64,000 bases of DNA from Diphasiastrum complanatum (lineage: Eukaryota > Streptophyta > Lycopodiopsida > Lycopodiales > Lycopodiaceae). Each line of letters opens with the position of its first letter. Within the stretch, counting starts at the first letter, position 1. Location: assembly GCA_029204225.1 (NCBI GenBank), contig CM055095.1, forward strand, positions 30,753,538-30,817,537, written 5' to 3'. Below are positions 46,899-58,887 of this stretch, piece after piece. Both the position numbers and the translations under genes were made by a program. The notes beneath the pieces are model-generated. The model made no database searches and was not told the DNA's origin. It saw only the letters and a program-made list of their open reading frames with translations.

Positions 46899-47468
46899 AT
46901 GTCCTCCAAACAACCTACAAGCTCCAAGATGCTCCCCAACTCCAAGCTAAGATGCCTCCACCTGCAAGTAAGGATCTACAAGCCTCCAAGGATCTCTCCT
47001 ATACCTGTGTCCCTACTCTTAGACACAAAGATAGATAACAAGCTGGCCTCAAGTATTCACCACCCAACCATAGCTAGATCCAAGCTCCAAGCAAGACCTA
47101 TCTAGCACCCCCTTGCTAACCATAAACAAATCACAAGCATACCACAACAGATTATAGCATACTCAAAATCCAAACCCTACTTATGTCCCATACCATAAGC
47201 AAGATCCAAACCCTAAGCATACTACACACAAGAAAGTACTCTACACACTAGTAGCAACACTAGAGCAGAAGCAAACCAAGCAAGAGAGATCTATCCCCTC
47301 CCAATGGGTGCCCTACTACCCTCATATAGATGGCCCATGGACCCCTCCAGTAAACTACGGAGTTCTATGCCCATCCAATGAGAGAGAGCGAAGCCTAGGG
47401 GAGTTAAAGAACCTCTAAGAACCTCCATCGGCTTATGGAAAGTCAAGATATTCCTTCCATAACCTATG
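46899..47468 (-). repeat. 5' LTR of chromovirus, truncated
   Basis: It matches 40988-41560 at high similarity, with a few point changes and small indels, for example in the LTR-encoded CTCCAAGATGCTCC region. The match ends at about 47468, where gypsy G sequence begins, so the outer (upstream) half of this LTR is gone. Confidence 0.82.
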
Positions 47469-47479
47469 AATTTCAGTGA

Positions 47480-48552
47480 ATGAGTATCATCAATTGAAAA
47501 AATGAATAGAAATCAGTATATGCCATTTGTGTAATTCGCCTGATCATGAGACTGCTTTTTGCAACTTCAATCCTTGGATAATTCAGCAACGGTATGCTCA
47601 AATGGGATATCAAGAGCCAGATTATGGAGGAAATCCGGCAGCTAGACCTTGACAATCCACTCTTGGATATCCAAAACGGTTAGCCTTACCTGCCCCACCA
47701 AAGCACCCCGCTCCTCCTGCCAATTCGATGGAACCAGAACCTTATAGAAGTCCCGAGCAATGGAACTACGGTAATGATCAAGAAGTTGAATCTTCAGAAC
47801 AATATGCTATTTATACTGCCGCACAACAGGCATCTAGAAACTGGACCAAAGCACCACTTGGATGCTTTGCATGTGGAGAAAATCACAGAGTTGCAAAATG
47901 TCCAAATAAAGAAAAATTTGTACCATTCTGTCATGACTATGGTTATGGGCATTGCTATAAGGAGTGTCTAGCAAAACCGAAGCCACCACCGGCTACAGCT
48001 CCTGTAAATTTGATAACAATCAAGCAAAGACTAGTAGCTCAGAATAAACCAAGTGTACCCTTGATGGTGGTCACCAGAGCACAGAAGCAGAAAGAATCGG
48101 TAGCAAATTCAGTACTTGCAGATTCAATACCATTAACAAATATAGCAACAACATCTAGAGTCTATCCAAATTTTCATGCAGAAAAAAAAAGATATCAGGA
48201 TATGATGCAATGGATTAAACATCTGCAAGAAGAAGAGGAGCTTGAAGCTCCTAGAGCAACAACCGAAGTTCGTTCTTCACCATTGTAGTCACCGGAAAAT
48301 TCACATACAAATATGAATGCTCAGTTGCATCATCATGAAGAACCCTTCAAAATGACTAAACCGGAAGCACCGCAAACAGAACTACTCATGAATATCTTGT
48401 CTAGTAAGATCAGTATTTCATTGGGAGAATTCCTGAAGTTGGTGCCAAAAGCAAAAGAAGTATTAGCACAAAAGTTAACTCAAGTTGAACCAGAAGTCCA
48501 TCATGACCCACTTTTTTGTGCTGGATTTAAAGAATCTAATGAAGTACTCCAT
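47480..48552 (+). pseudogene. gag: Gypsy G gag, C-terminal part
   Basis: Three Cys-His boxes appear in order: CHLCNSPDHETAFC (about 47520), CFACGENHRVAKC (about 47865) and CHDYGYGHCYKEC (about 47930). A stop near 47653 interrupts the first part. VVTRAQKQK and, after a stop at 48286, ISLGEFLKLVPKAKEVLAQK lead to the end. This is the gag-to-protease part of a Ty3/gypsy element. It breaks off at about 48552, where copia integrase sequence begins. The third box has Tyr-Gly in place of a standard Cys-pair spacing. Confidence 0.72.
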
Positions 48553-49276
48553 GTCGGAGCAGCTTGGGAAAGTGAACAAAAAAATATCACTTAAGCATCA
48601 TAAAAGATCTTACATAGCTATTGGTGGTAGAGCAAATGAACTTTTGGCCTTAGTTCATTTTGATCTTTGTGGGCCAATGAAGAAACCTAGGATTAGAGGA
48701 GCATCTTACTTCATCATTTTCATTGAGAATCTCAATACAAGGACAAACAATCATTCACTTCCTTCAAAAGAAGAGTGATGCATTGGAGGCTTTTAAGAAA
48801 TTTCGAGAAATGGCTGAAAAGCAGACATGCAAGCAGATGGAGGAGGAGAATTTGTGAACAATGCATTTCGAGATTTTTGCATTACGGAAGGCATTCAACG
48901 ACAATTTGCCTCTAGGTACACTTAAAAACATAATGGTGTTGCTAAGCATAAAATTGCACCATAATTAATACAGCGAAGAACATGCTTGTTCAAGAAAATT
49001 TAGATAAGGAATTTTGGGTGGAGGCAACAAGTACTGCTATTTATCTCCAAAAGCATTTGCTTATAGTTGCGATTGATGGTAAGACTCCAGAACATGTATG
49101 GACAAGGCACAAGCCTGATCATGTGTCACTTTTTAGGGTTTTTGACAGCATAGCTTACATGCATATTCCTTAGGAATTTAGGAAGAAACTAGACGACAAA
49201 AGCATTAAGTCGATATTTGTTGGCTATGCGGCTGAGCATAAAGCTTACAAATTGTTTGATCCAATTACTAGAAAAC
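48553..49276 (+). pseudogene. pol: Copia E integrase
   Basis: ELLALVHFDLCGPMKKPRIR opens the core; GEFVNNAFRDFCITEGIQRQ and, after a stop, KEFWVEATSTAIYLQK, KPDHVSLFRVFDSIAYMHI and SIFVGYAAEHKAYKLFDP follow. Stops and shifts occur near 48590, 48775, 48925 and 49172. It is cut at 49276 by an LTR. Confidence 0.78.
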
Positions 49277-49798
49277 TATCAGAAATGGTGAACTCCTGCA
49301 ACTTTGTCACAGCACAAACAAGACACGAAGGTCAAACAAGAACAATTTGCGACAGTCAACGTGTCTTTGACTCAAAGCACGAACGATTTGCGAATCAATC
49401 GTGAATCGTAAACACACCTCCAAGACCGCAAAGTGCAAAATGGATGCAGAACGAAAACTACGAAAAGAACGAAAACTACGAAAAGAACGAAAACACACGA
49501 AGAGAAATCTTTCGCGCTGCCAGCTGACAGCTCAATGGGCTTTATGCCCAGTTGAAACGAATAGCAACGACCTCATAAAAAAAAGAAGAGAGATAGTGAA
49601 TACAGAGATCTGTAAGAAACAGAGAGATGTAGCGAATAGAGTAAGAAAGCAAAAATACCATAGATGTGCATGAAAGTCTGCCAACGAGCAGAACACAACG
49701 AAAGAGCAGAGAGTCAATCTGCCAACAAGTGAGACACTGACGAACTTGCTCTAAAACCAAACTAACAATATAGTCGCTCTATTTCGTGTAACTTGACA
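49277..49798 (+). repeat. LTR F, + orientation (about 522 bp)
   Basis: It starts (TATCAG)AAATGGTGAACTCC and ends AACTTGACA. It is the reverse complement of 50068-50684, apart from a roughly 110-bp segment missing here. It interrupts copia E. Confidence 0.75.
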
Positions 49799-50067
49799 AT
49801 TTGTACCAGACCGGATCTGACCTTCTCTGTTTATGCATTGAGACAATTCTGTTCCAATCCTGGTCTAGCACATTGGCAAATGGCCAAACGAAAAATCCTA
49901 CAGTATCTGAAGGGTACCCAGAGTATGTGTTTGTCCTCTCTTCTGATTCGCGAACAATTTTTAGTCTTTAAATTTTCTTTTCATGTGGAAGCTCTTACGA
50001 GATCCCAGACACTCGACTACGCATCACAGAACATGTTTTATTCTAGCAATCATGAGACACAGCACAA
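49799..50067 (+). pseudogene. pol: Copia RT/RNase H joint fragment between inverted LTRs
   Basis: TICTRPDLTFSVYALRQFCS and GLAHWQMAKRKILQYLKGTQ are the copia block just before RNase H. It may be a further piece of copia E, with the whole RT deleted. It forms the spacer between two inverted F LTRs. Confidence 0.7.
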
Positions 50068-50684
50068 GGCCAAGAGATACACGAAATAAAGCAACTAATT
50101 TGTCAGTTTGGCTTTAGAGCGAGTTCGTCAGTGTCTCGCTTGTTGGCGGATTGACTCTCTGCTCTTTCGCTGTGTTTTGCTCGTTGACAGACTTTCATGC
50201 ACAACTATGGTATTTTTGCTTTCTTACTCTATTCGCTACGTCTCTCTATTTCTTACAGATCTCTGTATTCAATATCTCTCTTCTTTTTCTTACGAGCCAG
50301 AGAGGATCGTTTATACCTCCACTGTGTGGAGTCTACAATATAGCTAAACGTAGAATCACAAGACTAGTTAACGCTAATGAACTAGTTGTTAGTCTTCGTC
50401 GTTGTTATTCGTTTCAGTTGGGCATGAAGCCCATTGAGCTGCCAACTGGCAGCGCGAAAGATTTCTCTTCGTGTATTTTCGTTCTTTTCGTTTCTTTTCG
50501 TAGTTTTCGTTTTGCGTCCATTTTGCGCTTTGCGGTCCTAGAGGTGTGTTTACGATTTGCGATTGATTCACGAATCGTTCGTGCTACTAGTCAAAGACAC
50601 GTTGACTGTCGCGAATTGTTCTCGTTCGACCTTCATGTCTTGTTCGTGCTGCGACAAAGTTGCAGGAGTTCACCATTTTTGACA
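50068..50684 (-). repeat. LTR F, - orientation (3' LTR of copia F)
   Basis: On the element strand it begins TGTCAAAAATGG after the polypurine tract AAGAGGGAG (50685-50693). It includes GCGCGAAAG and GAAAACGAAAA low-complexity runs. Its last bases (near 50068) have diverged from TTGACA. The RNase H of copia F precedes it at higher coordinates. Confidence 0.78.
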
Positions 50685-51862
50685 CTCCCTCTTGAACCTT
50701 GCAACTTTGTTCGTTCAATCCAATTGCCTCTCTTTGCTTGGTAAAGAGTGGCTTGTCGAGCGGTTTCGTGAGGAGATCTACAATCACACTTTCTGATTTT
50801 ATGAATTGGACCTGGAGCTCTCCTTTCGAGGTCAAATCTCGAATGTGATGGCACTTCAGAGGAATGTGCTTCGTCTTTGAATGGAAGACATATAGATGGC
50901 ACTCTGGGAGTCCATCATCATTGTGCTTGGCCCCTCTTGTGGTATTCTGATTGCCTCCAACATCATCCGCAACCACACTACCTCATTTGCCACTTTTGAG
51001 GCTGTGACATACTCAGCTTGGCAAGAGGATTGAGCTACCAGGGTTTGCTTTTTGCATATCCAGCTGATTGCAGCTCCGCACGCTATTGTACATCCTCCAG
51101 TAATGGACTTGTTGTCATCCTTGTAGCTCGCCCAGCTCGCATCACTGTAGTGCCAGCTGGCAGCGCGAAAGATTTCTCTTCGTGTATTTTCGTTCTTTTC
51201 GTTTCTTTTCGTAGTTTTCGTTTTGCGTCCATTTTGAGCTTTGCGGTCCTAGAGGTGTGTTTACGATTCATGATTGATTCGCGAATCGTTCATGCTTCTA
51301 GTCAAAGACACGTTGACTATCGCGAATTGTTCTCGTTCAACCTTCGTGTCTTGTTCGTGTTGCGACAAAGTTGCAGGAGTTCATCATTTTTGACACTCCC
51401 TCTTGAACCTTGCAACTGTGTTCGTTCAATCCAATTGCCTCTCTTTGCTTGGTAAAGAGTGGCTTGTCAAGCGGTTTCGTGAGGAGATCTGCAATCACAC
51501 TTTCTGATTTTATGAATTGGACCTGGAGCTCTCCTTTCGAGGTCAAATCTCGAATGTGATGGCACTTCAGAGGAATGTGCTTCGTCTTTGAATGGAAGAC
51601 ATATAGATGGCACTCTGGGAGTCCATCATCATTGTGCTTGGCCCTTCTTGTGGTATTCCGATTGCCTCCAACATCATCCGCAACCACACTACCTCATTCG
51701 CCACTTTTGAGGCTGCAACATACTCAGCTTCGCAAGAGGATTGAGCTACCAGGGTTTGCTTTTTGCATATCCAACTGATTGCAGCTCCGCACGCTATTGT
51801 ACATCCTCCAGTAATGGACTTGTTGTCATCTTTGCAGCTCGCCCAGCTCGCATCACTGTAGT
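50441..51862. repeat. 711-bp tandem duplication (two units)
   Basis: Unit 1 is 50441-51151 and unit 2 is 51152-51862. Each goes from GCC-A-CTGGCAGCGCGAAAG inside LTR F, through the polypurine tract, into RNase H, ending CATCACTGTAGT. They differ by scattered substitutions only. The joint at 51151/51152 fuses RNase H to the middle of the LTR, so it is not a template for normal element ends. Confidence 0.9.
50685..51151 (-). pseudogene. pol: Copia F RNase H, copy in duplication unit 1
   Basis: HIPLKCHHIRDLTSKGELQV, SESVIVDLLTKPLDKPLFTK and IGLNEQSCK are the end of a copia RNase H. The upstream part (Trp-Ile-Cys-Lys-Lys-Gln, AQSS.EAEYV) is present up to 51151, where it is replaced by LTR sequence of unit 2. 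A stop replaces the Glu of the SSCEAEY block. Confidence 0.82.
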
Positions 51863-51945
51863 GATGTAGCTCGAATCCTTTCTCCTCGTTTCTAGCTCTG
51901 TAGGCAAAGAAAAAAAAGCTTCCACAACAAAAACTGCACATTAGT
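51396..51945 (-). pseudogene. pol: Copia F RNase H, copy in duplication unit 2
   Basis: ELHHYSDASWASCKDDNKSI, GGCTIACGAAISWICKKQ, VAQSSCEAEYVAASK and VWLRMMLEAIGIP show a well-kept domain whose upstream part continues past the duplicated unit to 51941. SESVIADLLTKPLDKPLF closes it. A frame change near 51570 is the only clear defect. Confidence 0.88.
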
Positions 51946-52720
51946 TCTGATGTAACAATTGATTAATCAAATAATGTAACTGTAGAAGTGCAAGATGTGG
52001 ATTTTATGCATGATGAAGACTTACTTGAGCATTTTTTATCTTCTTGGGAGGAAGAGTCATCATTTCCACAGTTGTAGAATCAACAATTTTACAAGGAATT
52101 AGCCTTGTTGTAGCCAAGCACAATCCTACAACAAGAAGTGAAGCAGGCAGAGAAGTGGGCAACGAAGCATCATTGGAGCGTGGACAACGACAAAATTTAG
52201 CTGAGCAATAGAAGCGATTTACTGACGGAGTCATCACTCAAAACAAGAGAAGACTGAATGAGCAAGCCCGATTGCTACACCTATGGAAGTAGGTACTAAT
52301 CTTTTTGCTGAAAAAGAAACGAACTTGAATGACATTGATCGAATGGAAGTTCCATATAGGCATCTCATTGGATGATTAATGTACCTTATGGTTTGCACTA
52401 GCCAATATTTGTTTTTCAACAATTGTCTTAAGTTAGTTCAATTATTGTTACATGGCTAAACACTAGATCATGTCCAAATGAATCCTAAAATACCTCAAAG
52501 AAGAGACTCATCATTGGTAGCCAACTCACATGAGTTGGGGAACCATTCGAAATTCCAGGTCTACCACAGAGGTTCACCACAGAGGTTCAGTATATCTCTT
52601 ATGCGAAGGAGCCCTTGGATGGATGAATAAGAAACAAAAGGCAATAGGTAGGTCTTCAGCTGAAGCCGAATATATAGCTCTTTCTGAGAACGTGAATGAT
52701 ATGTGAGGAAGTTTTAACCA
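51946..52720 (+). pseudogene. pol: Copia K linker and RNase H fragments
   Basis: An acidic linker (VDFMHDEDLLEHF) is followed by NDIDRMEVPYRHLIG, a stop, LMYLMVCT and, near 52620-52690, WMNKKQKAIGRSSAEAEYIA. These are the copia landmarks around the start of RNase H. RT proper is absent. Many stops are present. Confidence 0.68.
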
Positions 52721-53300
52721 GTCTTCCATATTGTGTTCTCTCTGTGTTCTCTGTGTGCATTTTCTTTCTATTTCCTGTTTCTGTGACAATTTTGTGGTAC
52801 GAGGGATCTTTAGAGCTGGAGGTGAATAGTTGCACGCTCATCGTTGGTTGGCGTTCTGCATCTGAGGAGCTGGTGCACTGTTTGGATTTGGATGGAGCTG
52901 GCTCGGATGGGAGCACCGGCGGAAGTTCGTTGTTGCCAGAATTAGAGATGATGAATGAAATAAAAGGTGCTGAGTGTATGCTTAACCTATTTTCTGATGC
53001 TAAGGAAACAGTAGTTGGTATAAGGGAAGTAATTTGTGGTAGACGAGTATAAGGAGAACTTTTATGTGAACGAGGAAAATCTGTGTGAAGAGTCCAAGAA
53101 AATAAATCGTGAGAAACAAAAGGTACCAAAAATTGTTTTTCCCTAAGCATTTGGTACTTGACTACAGTTGCTGCCTAGCACACTATCTCCTGCCCAACAA
53201 CGTACATTTGACAACATATGGAACTGCTGATCCGCTGACAGATATGTTTCATCATATTTCTGAAGAGGCTCGAGACCCAAAACTGAAAAGCCAATGAATA
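52721..53300. other. Unassigned sequence after copia K
   Basis: A + frame (52696-53052) contains SGGSSLLPELEMMNEIKG-like acidic sequence, and ADPLTDMFHHISEEARDPK follows near 53230. The latter could be the tail of a copia RNase H (ADxLTK), but the rest gives no support. Confidence 0.3.
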
Positions 53301-55679
53301 AGAGAAAAAACATTTTTGATAAACTTGAAGCTATTGTTCCCCAAAAGAAGAAGCACAAAGTCAATAAAAAATGATACCCCATTTTGACACTCTAATCGGA
53401 TAAGTCTGAAGAGCCGCAAGGCTAGATGGGCAAAACTCATTTAGAAATTTGATTTTGAGGTTTGGCATATCACACGAACCAATTAAGCCTTAGAAATTTG
53501 ACTATAATGATTCAACTAAACACTCTAAGGTTGAATAAAGGTCATATGCAATTTTTATATTGCACATAAAATTCAACCCGTTAGTAGAGCAAATCGATTT
53601 GAAGCATCTTAATCAAATTTTTTCTTAATTAGATATAAATTCTCACTCATTCTTTCCCATTTCTAAATGTGTCACTCAAGGAATGCTAGGGTGAGACTTG
53701 CAATGCTTTTAGTGACCAGAAATATTAAGAAAAGAATGAAGAGAAACATGATCTGGAATTTGTACTATGAAGTTGGAATTTGGAGGAATTCATGAGAACT
53801 TTGATAGTACCGATTAATTGCACTCAAATGTTATATGAGTCGGAGTCAGAGATTTTGAAAATCTCTAAGAGACTAACCAATTTCAATGAAATCGATCGAT
53901 TCTTGGATGATACTATCGAGACATGGATGGTCTTCTTGGAGGAAGAACATGTGGCACGGGATGCAAGCAATTCCAAACGGAAGATCTGAAACCAACTGGA
54001 TCAAGTAGACCATAGTACGACTGTGAATCTTGAATGATGCTAGATAATATTGGTCATCAAAGGGTGTTTTGTCAGAAATTTGAGGTATTGGTCATGACCC
54101 TTATGGATATCTCAGATTTACAAAATGGAAAACCCTGAAAGCTGTTACTTTATTTTGAGAATATATTAGTGAATTTCTTAATATACGTTAAACCTAAATT
54201 CATGTGATTCCTTGAATGGTAATTGTTGTTACCCGTGAACCTGGGACGATGTCACATGAATGGTTTATAGAATTGTTTTCTAATATATGATTACTCTTAT
54301 TTGAAAAATCAATAAATTCTTCTTTGATGATGCGGATCAATTCTCTATAAGATAACAAAGAAAATATTTGAATAAGTCATGGAAGTCAATATGGTAGGAC
54401 ATTAATCGTATTAAGTTACGTAATTTCAAGATTTTTGAGACTTTTTAAAACTTCTCCTAGGCCATATCTAGACTGATATGCACTTCTTGAAAACTCGTGC
54501 AGGTTTCTATGAAAAGTGGGAGCAGTAGGTGGATAGAAAGTCATCTCCAAGAAACACCTATAACAACGATTTTAGGAGCAATCTGTAAAATGTAAAGATG
54601 AAGGACTTGTTTCTAGAATCATAATCGATAGGATATTCTTGCTATTACAAGAATCTTTAAAGAATTGTTATGGAAATATAGTTAGAAGATAAAAAGGAAG
54701 GAAATTAGAAAACATCCTTGTAATAGAAAAGTTATTGATTACAAATCCAATCAATTTGTATCAGAACTAGGCCGTTCTATTACAAGAAAAGGTTTGTTGA
54801 AACATGTTCCCTGTAGGTTGTAACCAGCTTGATCTTAGTAAGAACTAGTATCCGTAAGTTGATGTAAGGAATGAAATTCACTCTAACAGTGTATTTTTTC
54901 GAAAAAAATCTCCGATTCAGATATCGGGTTATAAGATTCTCAGCTAAAAATGTGTTGTTTATAGATTGTGTGAGATCTGTAGAAATATGATATGTAGTGA
55001 ATGTTTGTGGGATCATAAATTCTTTTGTACAAACTTTTTATCCCATGGATCTACAAAGTGTTCCTTGGACTGAGTTAATATGCATGCATAAAATAGTCGA
55101 TAAAACATAGGCATATTGATTAGAATTGTTTTAAGACAATTACTCGTCTGTTAATAATGATTTCTCCAATATGATTACTTATTGATTTAGAATCAGATTA
55201 AATGTGGTGTTTAAATTCGGATTCACATCTAGACATTCAAATACTTCTAAATTTGGTACAACTAACTAGAACATGAGTATTACTTCTGTGTTTGTTGGTT
55301 TAAATTACAAAATATATCACTCAGTGATATTGTAGTTTATTGTATTGCTTATAAGTCGCAACCTTTATAAGTCATTTTTGAATTCATTGGAGAATTTTGT
55401 GCATTGAATCATTAGAGGAGTTTCAAATTAGAAAAAGACCCTACAAGAAATGCCACATAGGATGAGAAAAAATGTCTAAATAAATAAAACAATATTGTTT
55501 AAAAAAAATCAACAAATGCATCTTAATTAGATCTATTATAGATCAATAAGAGTGATTGGCAATTTGGATCATTGATCTAGATCAAGACTAGCACTCAAAA
55601 CTAGCTTTCCTTGACATTTCCGACAGTTCCAAGCAAGAACAATCAAAATTAATGATCCCACAGCCTCACACGTGTAAGT
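53301..55679. other. Long AT-rich stretch without recognised features
   Basis: The largest frames (53780-53989 + and 54780-55016 -) are short, have no recognisable motif and are probably chance. No LTR, primer site or RNA gene is seen. Copia D begins at about 55680, directly after the sequence CACACGTGTAAGTG. Confidence 0.4.
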
Positions 55680-56191
55680 GTCAAGAGACATGTAGACTCA
55701 GGAGTATACCTTGTGGGCTGTGTGCACACTCGGCTTGATCTTCTGGGAGGATTCGATTGATGAACCACTCTTGGGACTTGTTGCTAGGTAGCAGCAACGT
55801 CTTCATCTGATTCGTTGTCAAGAAGTGGGTCGACAATGGACACGCCTGAGCTAGAAGCTCAGACAGTCGTGTCAATGGCAGGTGATGAAGGTCCTCCTAG
55901 GGCAATATCCTTGCCTTTGATGTCGACAAACTGATTCTCGATAAAGACTGTATCTCGGTTATACAAGACTTGCTGGGTATCGGGATCATACAGCTTGTAT
56001 GTATTATCAAATGAAGTATATCCAATCGGGATGGTCTTGAGACCTTGGAAGTCCAATTTCTTCCTCGTGTCTTTTGGGATCTGCGCGTAGGCAATGCATC
56101 CAAACACTCTTAGGTTCTTCATAGAAGGCTTAGAGCCTGTCCACACCTCGTGGGGTGTTTTGCCTGAGAGGTCCTTGGTCGAACATCTGTT
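55680..56191 (-). pseudogene. pol: Copia D integrase-RT linker, truncated
   Basis: From 56146: MKNLRVFGCIAYAQIPKDTR, IGYTSFDNTYKLYDP and VLYNRDTVFIENQF, then a Pro/Asp/Ser-rich linker. It stops at 55680, just before RT would begin. The same family in copia C (32856 onward) continues from this very point, so D is 3'-truncated. Confidence 0.85.
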
Positions 56192-56881
56192 CTAAACATA
56201 AGCTGCAATGGAGACTGCTTCGACCCAGAATCTCTTGGGCAGCGATGCATGCGCTAGCATACATTTGGCTGATTCAACCAGGGTACGGTTCTTCCTCTCG
56301 GCTAAGCCATTAGACTGAGGACTGTAAGGAGTGATGAATTGCTGCTCAATGCCTTGGCTTTGGCAGTACTTTTTAAACTCAGTAGAGATATATTCTCCAC
56401 CATTGTCTATTCTTAGGGCTTTGATTGTCCTTCCAGTCTCCTTTTCTACATGCTCCTTGAATATTCTGAAGTAGTTGAAGGCTTCTGATTTCTTCTTTAT
56501 AAAGTACACCATAGTCCTTTTGGAAAATTCATCAATAAAAGCTATAAAGTACTTTGCATCCTTCAATGAAAGATTTTTCATCGGGCCACAAATGTCTAAA
56601 TGTACAATGTCTAACAATCCTCTAGCAATATGCTGATGGCTTGATTTAAATGGTTTTCTAGTCTGTTTACCAACTAGACAGTCTTGAAAGACAGGTAACT
56701 CGACTTTATCACAAGGATAGTCGAGATCAAGAACAATAGATTGTCTAGACATTTGTTGTACAACAGCATGATTCAAGTGACCAAGTCTATAATGCCAAAG
56801 TAAACTTTTATTTGTATGAATAGATGTATTGGGCGCCTGATTAGAGGCAGAAAAACAATGACTTAATTTATACGTATCCAT
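56192..56881 (-). pseudogene. pol: Copia D integrase
   Basis: LLWHYRLGHLNHAVVQQMSR opens the zinc module, but the first Cys of CxxC is Phe (FQDC). Core: HLDICGPM, FIDEFSKRTMVYFI, RIDNGGEYIS and SNGLAERKNRTL, so D, D and E are all present. It ends LPKRFWVEAVSIAAY. One uninterrupted frame of 229 codons, the best-kept integrase in the window. Confidence 0.92.
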
Positions 56882-58033
56882 GCCTCTTTTCGAGTGCTAG
56901 GATCTTGCCTATCCTATCAACTACTTTGCATTGATCACATTCGAATTCTACTCTATGTTCTAGATCTGTGATCCTGCTTACAGAGAGCAGATTTGTAGAT
57001 AAATTTAATACATACAGGACTTTAGAGAGTAGCTTAGACTGATCATTTGCAAAGCTTAATCTTACAGTACCTTCACCTTTAATAGCTTGTGTGCTATTGT
57101 CGCCAAGGCGAACATACTTCTTGGTACTGTAAGGTGTATAGGACTCGAAACAGCCAATGAGACTGGTCATGTGCTGAGTGGCTCCGGAATCCAAGAACCA
57201 AGAACTTTCACCGGATGCTACTTGATGGCTGGTCATGAAGGCATCATGATCCGCTTCTTGAAAAGAATGTGGAGCTTCCGCAGCTGCATTTGCCACTTGA
57301 TTCAACTGCCTCTTGCTGTTAATCTTTGCTTGTAGAATCCGGCAGTCCTGAATTTCGTGGTTGTTTTGCTTGCAGTATCTGTAGAATAGCTTCTTCTTCG
57401 CCTGCAGATTTGACTGTTCTTTGTGCTGTGCTAGTTTCTGGTCTGGCTTTGATTGCTTCGGGCCTTTCTTTTTCTTATGCTTAGTCGAGCTCTTGTTGGT
57501 GTATAAAGCGTGAGAATCAGCTGAGGAACTTGAGACTTCGTTCCTCCGCATGTCTTCCTGCAACAACACAGTAATGACTCTCGAAAGAGTCAGTTCTGGA
57601 TGTGTCGTGATGATCATCACCCAATTGTCATATGAGCTTGGCAAGCTTGTAAGCAGTACATCATTGTGTCTTGATCATCTATGACAAATCCGACAGTAGC
57701 CATTTGCTTCAACAGGTTCTTGAATTGGTTGATGTGATTCTGTAGGAAATCATCATTCGCCATCTTGAGGTAGTAAAATTTCTTCCTGAGATGTAGCTTG
57801 GAAGCTATATCTCTCACTTTGTATAGTGTGCTCAAGATGTCCAAGACTTTTTTGGATGTCTGGGCCTCGGATGCATGGCCGATCTGAGTATCCGAAACGT
57901 TGAGGATGATCAACGTGAAAGCCTTTCCATCCTTTAGCTTCCATCTGGCGATTGTTGCGTCGTCTGCTTCGGGTTTCCCTTCTGCACCTGTAACAACGTC
58001 ATACAATTCTTTAGCCATTAGTACAGTTTTCAT
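56868..58033 (-). pseudogene. gag-pol: Copia D gag and protease
   Basis: From 58033: MKTVLMAKELYDVVTGAEGK, LHLRKKFYYLKMANDDFLQN and HINQFKNLLKQMATVGFVID; a frameshift near 57640; then SSYDNWVMIITTHPELTLSR, a knuckle with FYRYCKQNNHEIQDC (first Cys lost), the protease SWFLDSGATQHMTSL, and VLYVLNLSTNLLSVSRI. The start of gag lies slightly upstream, near 58090. Apart from the frameshift and the knuckle change it is nearly complete. Confidence 0.9.
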
Positions 58034-58249
58034 CTTAAATTTTCACAGATGGTAATTGGCTCCATCAAGCTTGTCCAGGATAAGATTGGCTTTCCCTTGA
58101 GAATTTATGTGAAAGATTAGTCTAGGTGATAGGAAAAACTATCAGTAACTTAAGTATGAAAATCTAGTACTGAATTACAGAACAAGAAGACAATTACTCT
58201 ATCAGCTAGTAGAGTCTTGTACTTTGGAGACTTATTAGGCTACAAAAAT

Positions 58250-58261
58250 GCTCTGATACCA
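58250..58261 (-). other. Copia D primer-binding site
   Basis: GCTCTGATACCA is the complement of TGGTATCAGAGC (initiator tRNA-Met). The LTR starts at the next base. Confidence 0.92.
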
Positions 58262-58887
58262 TGTTGGGAATTTTGAAAGAGGGTGTGTGAGTGTGAGGAA
58301 CTAAAATAGCTCGAAAAGAAAATGAATACGAAAAGAGACAAACTCGAAACTCGAACAAAAAATGAACTTGAACGGAATGTGTTCGTGCGCAACAGAATGA
58401 GCTATATTACTCTTTCCCTAAGCATGACTACGCCTATAAAAAACAAACAGAACGTTAGTGATAGAAATCATGGTCGATCTGATTACGTAGCCAAATATTA
58501 AGCAACAAAACATCAGAAGAATAATTTGTCGCAAATAGCTAGACAAATTATTCGTCGCGCATGATTCGCGAAGAGCTAGACTGAGCTCGACTAATAATCA
58601 GTTGCAAATTAGTCGTGAAAGACAAGACTAAATATTAGTCGCGAATAACTAGAATAATAATAATTCGCTAAGAACAGATTACCAAATTGAGCAATAAGAG
58701 AGTCAGACAGAATGTAGAAAGACATAGCGATATTGACACAAATCTGAACGCAGAACGAGACAGAGCTGTTATCAGATTAAGTATAGCAAAATATACATGT
58801 CAATAATGTCATGGAGCACAAGACAATAGTGGACGAAACCGCGTGTTCTACAAAGCTTATTCAATCTGTAAAAAGGAATGAACCTAA
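58262..58887 (-). repeat. 5' LTR of copia D, interrupted (626 bp present)
   Basis: It starts TGTTGGGAATT and aligns with the C LTR from 29983 to about 30575. The match stops at CCTAA (58883-58887), exactly where copia A's LTR begins. The missing half would lie beyond the inserted element, but it is not found to the right. Confidence 0.85.

Noticed and set aside
52656-53150. 164-codon minus-strand frame
   Set aside because: It overlaps copia K RNase H on the other strand and has no recognisable domain or codon signal.
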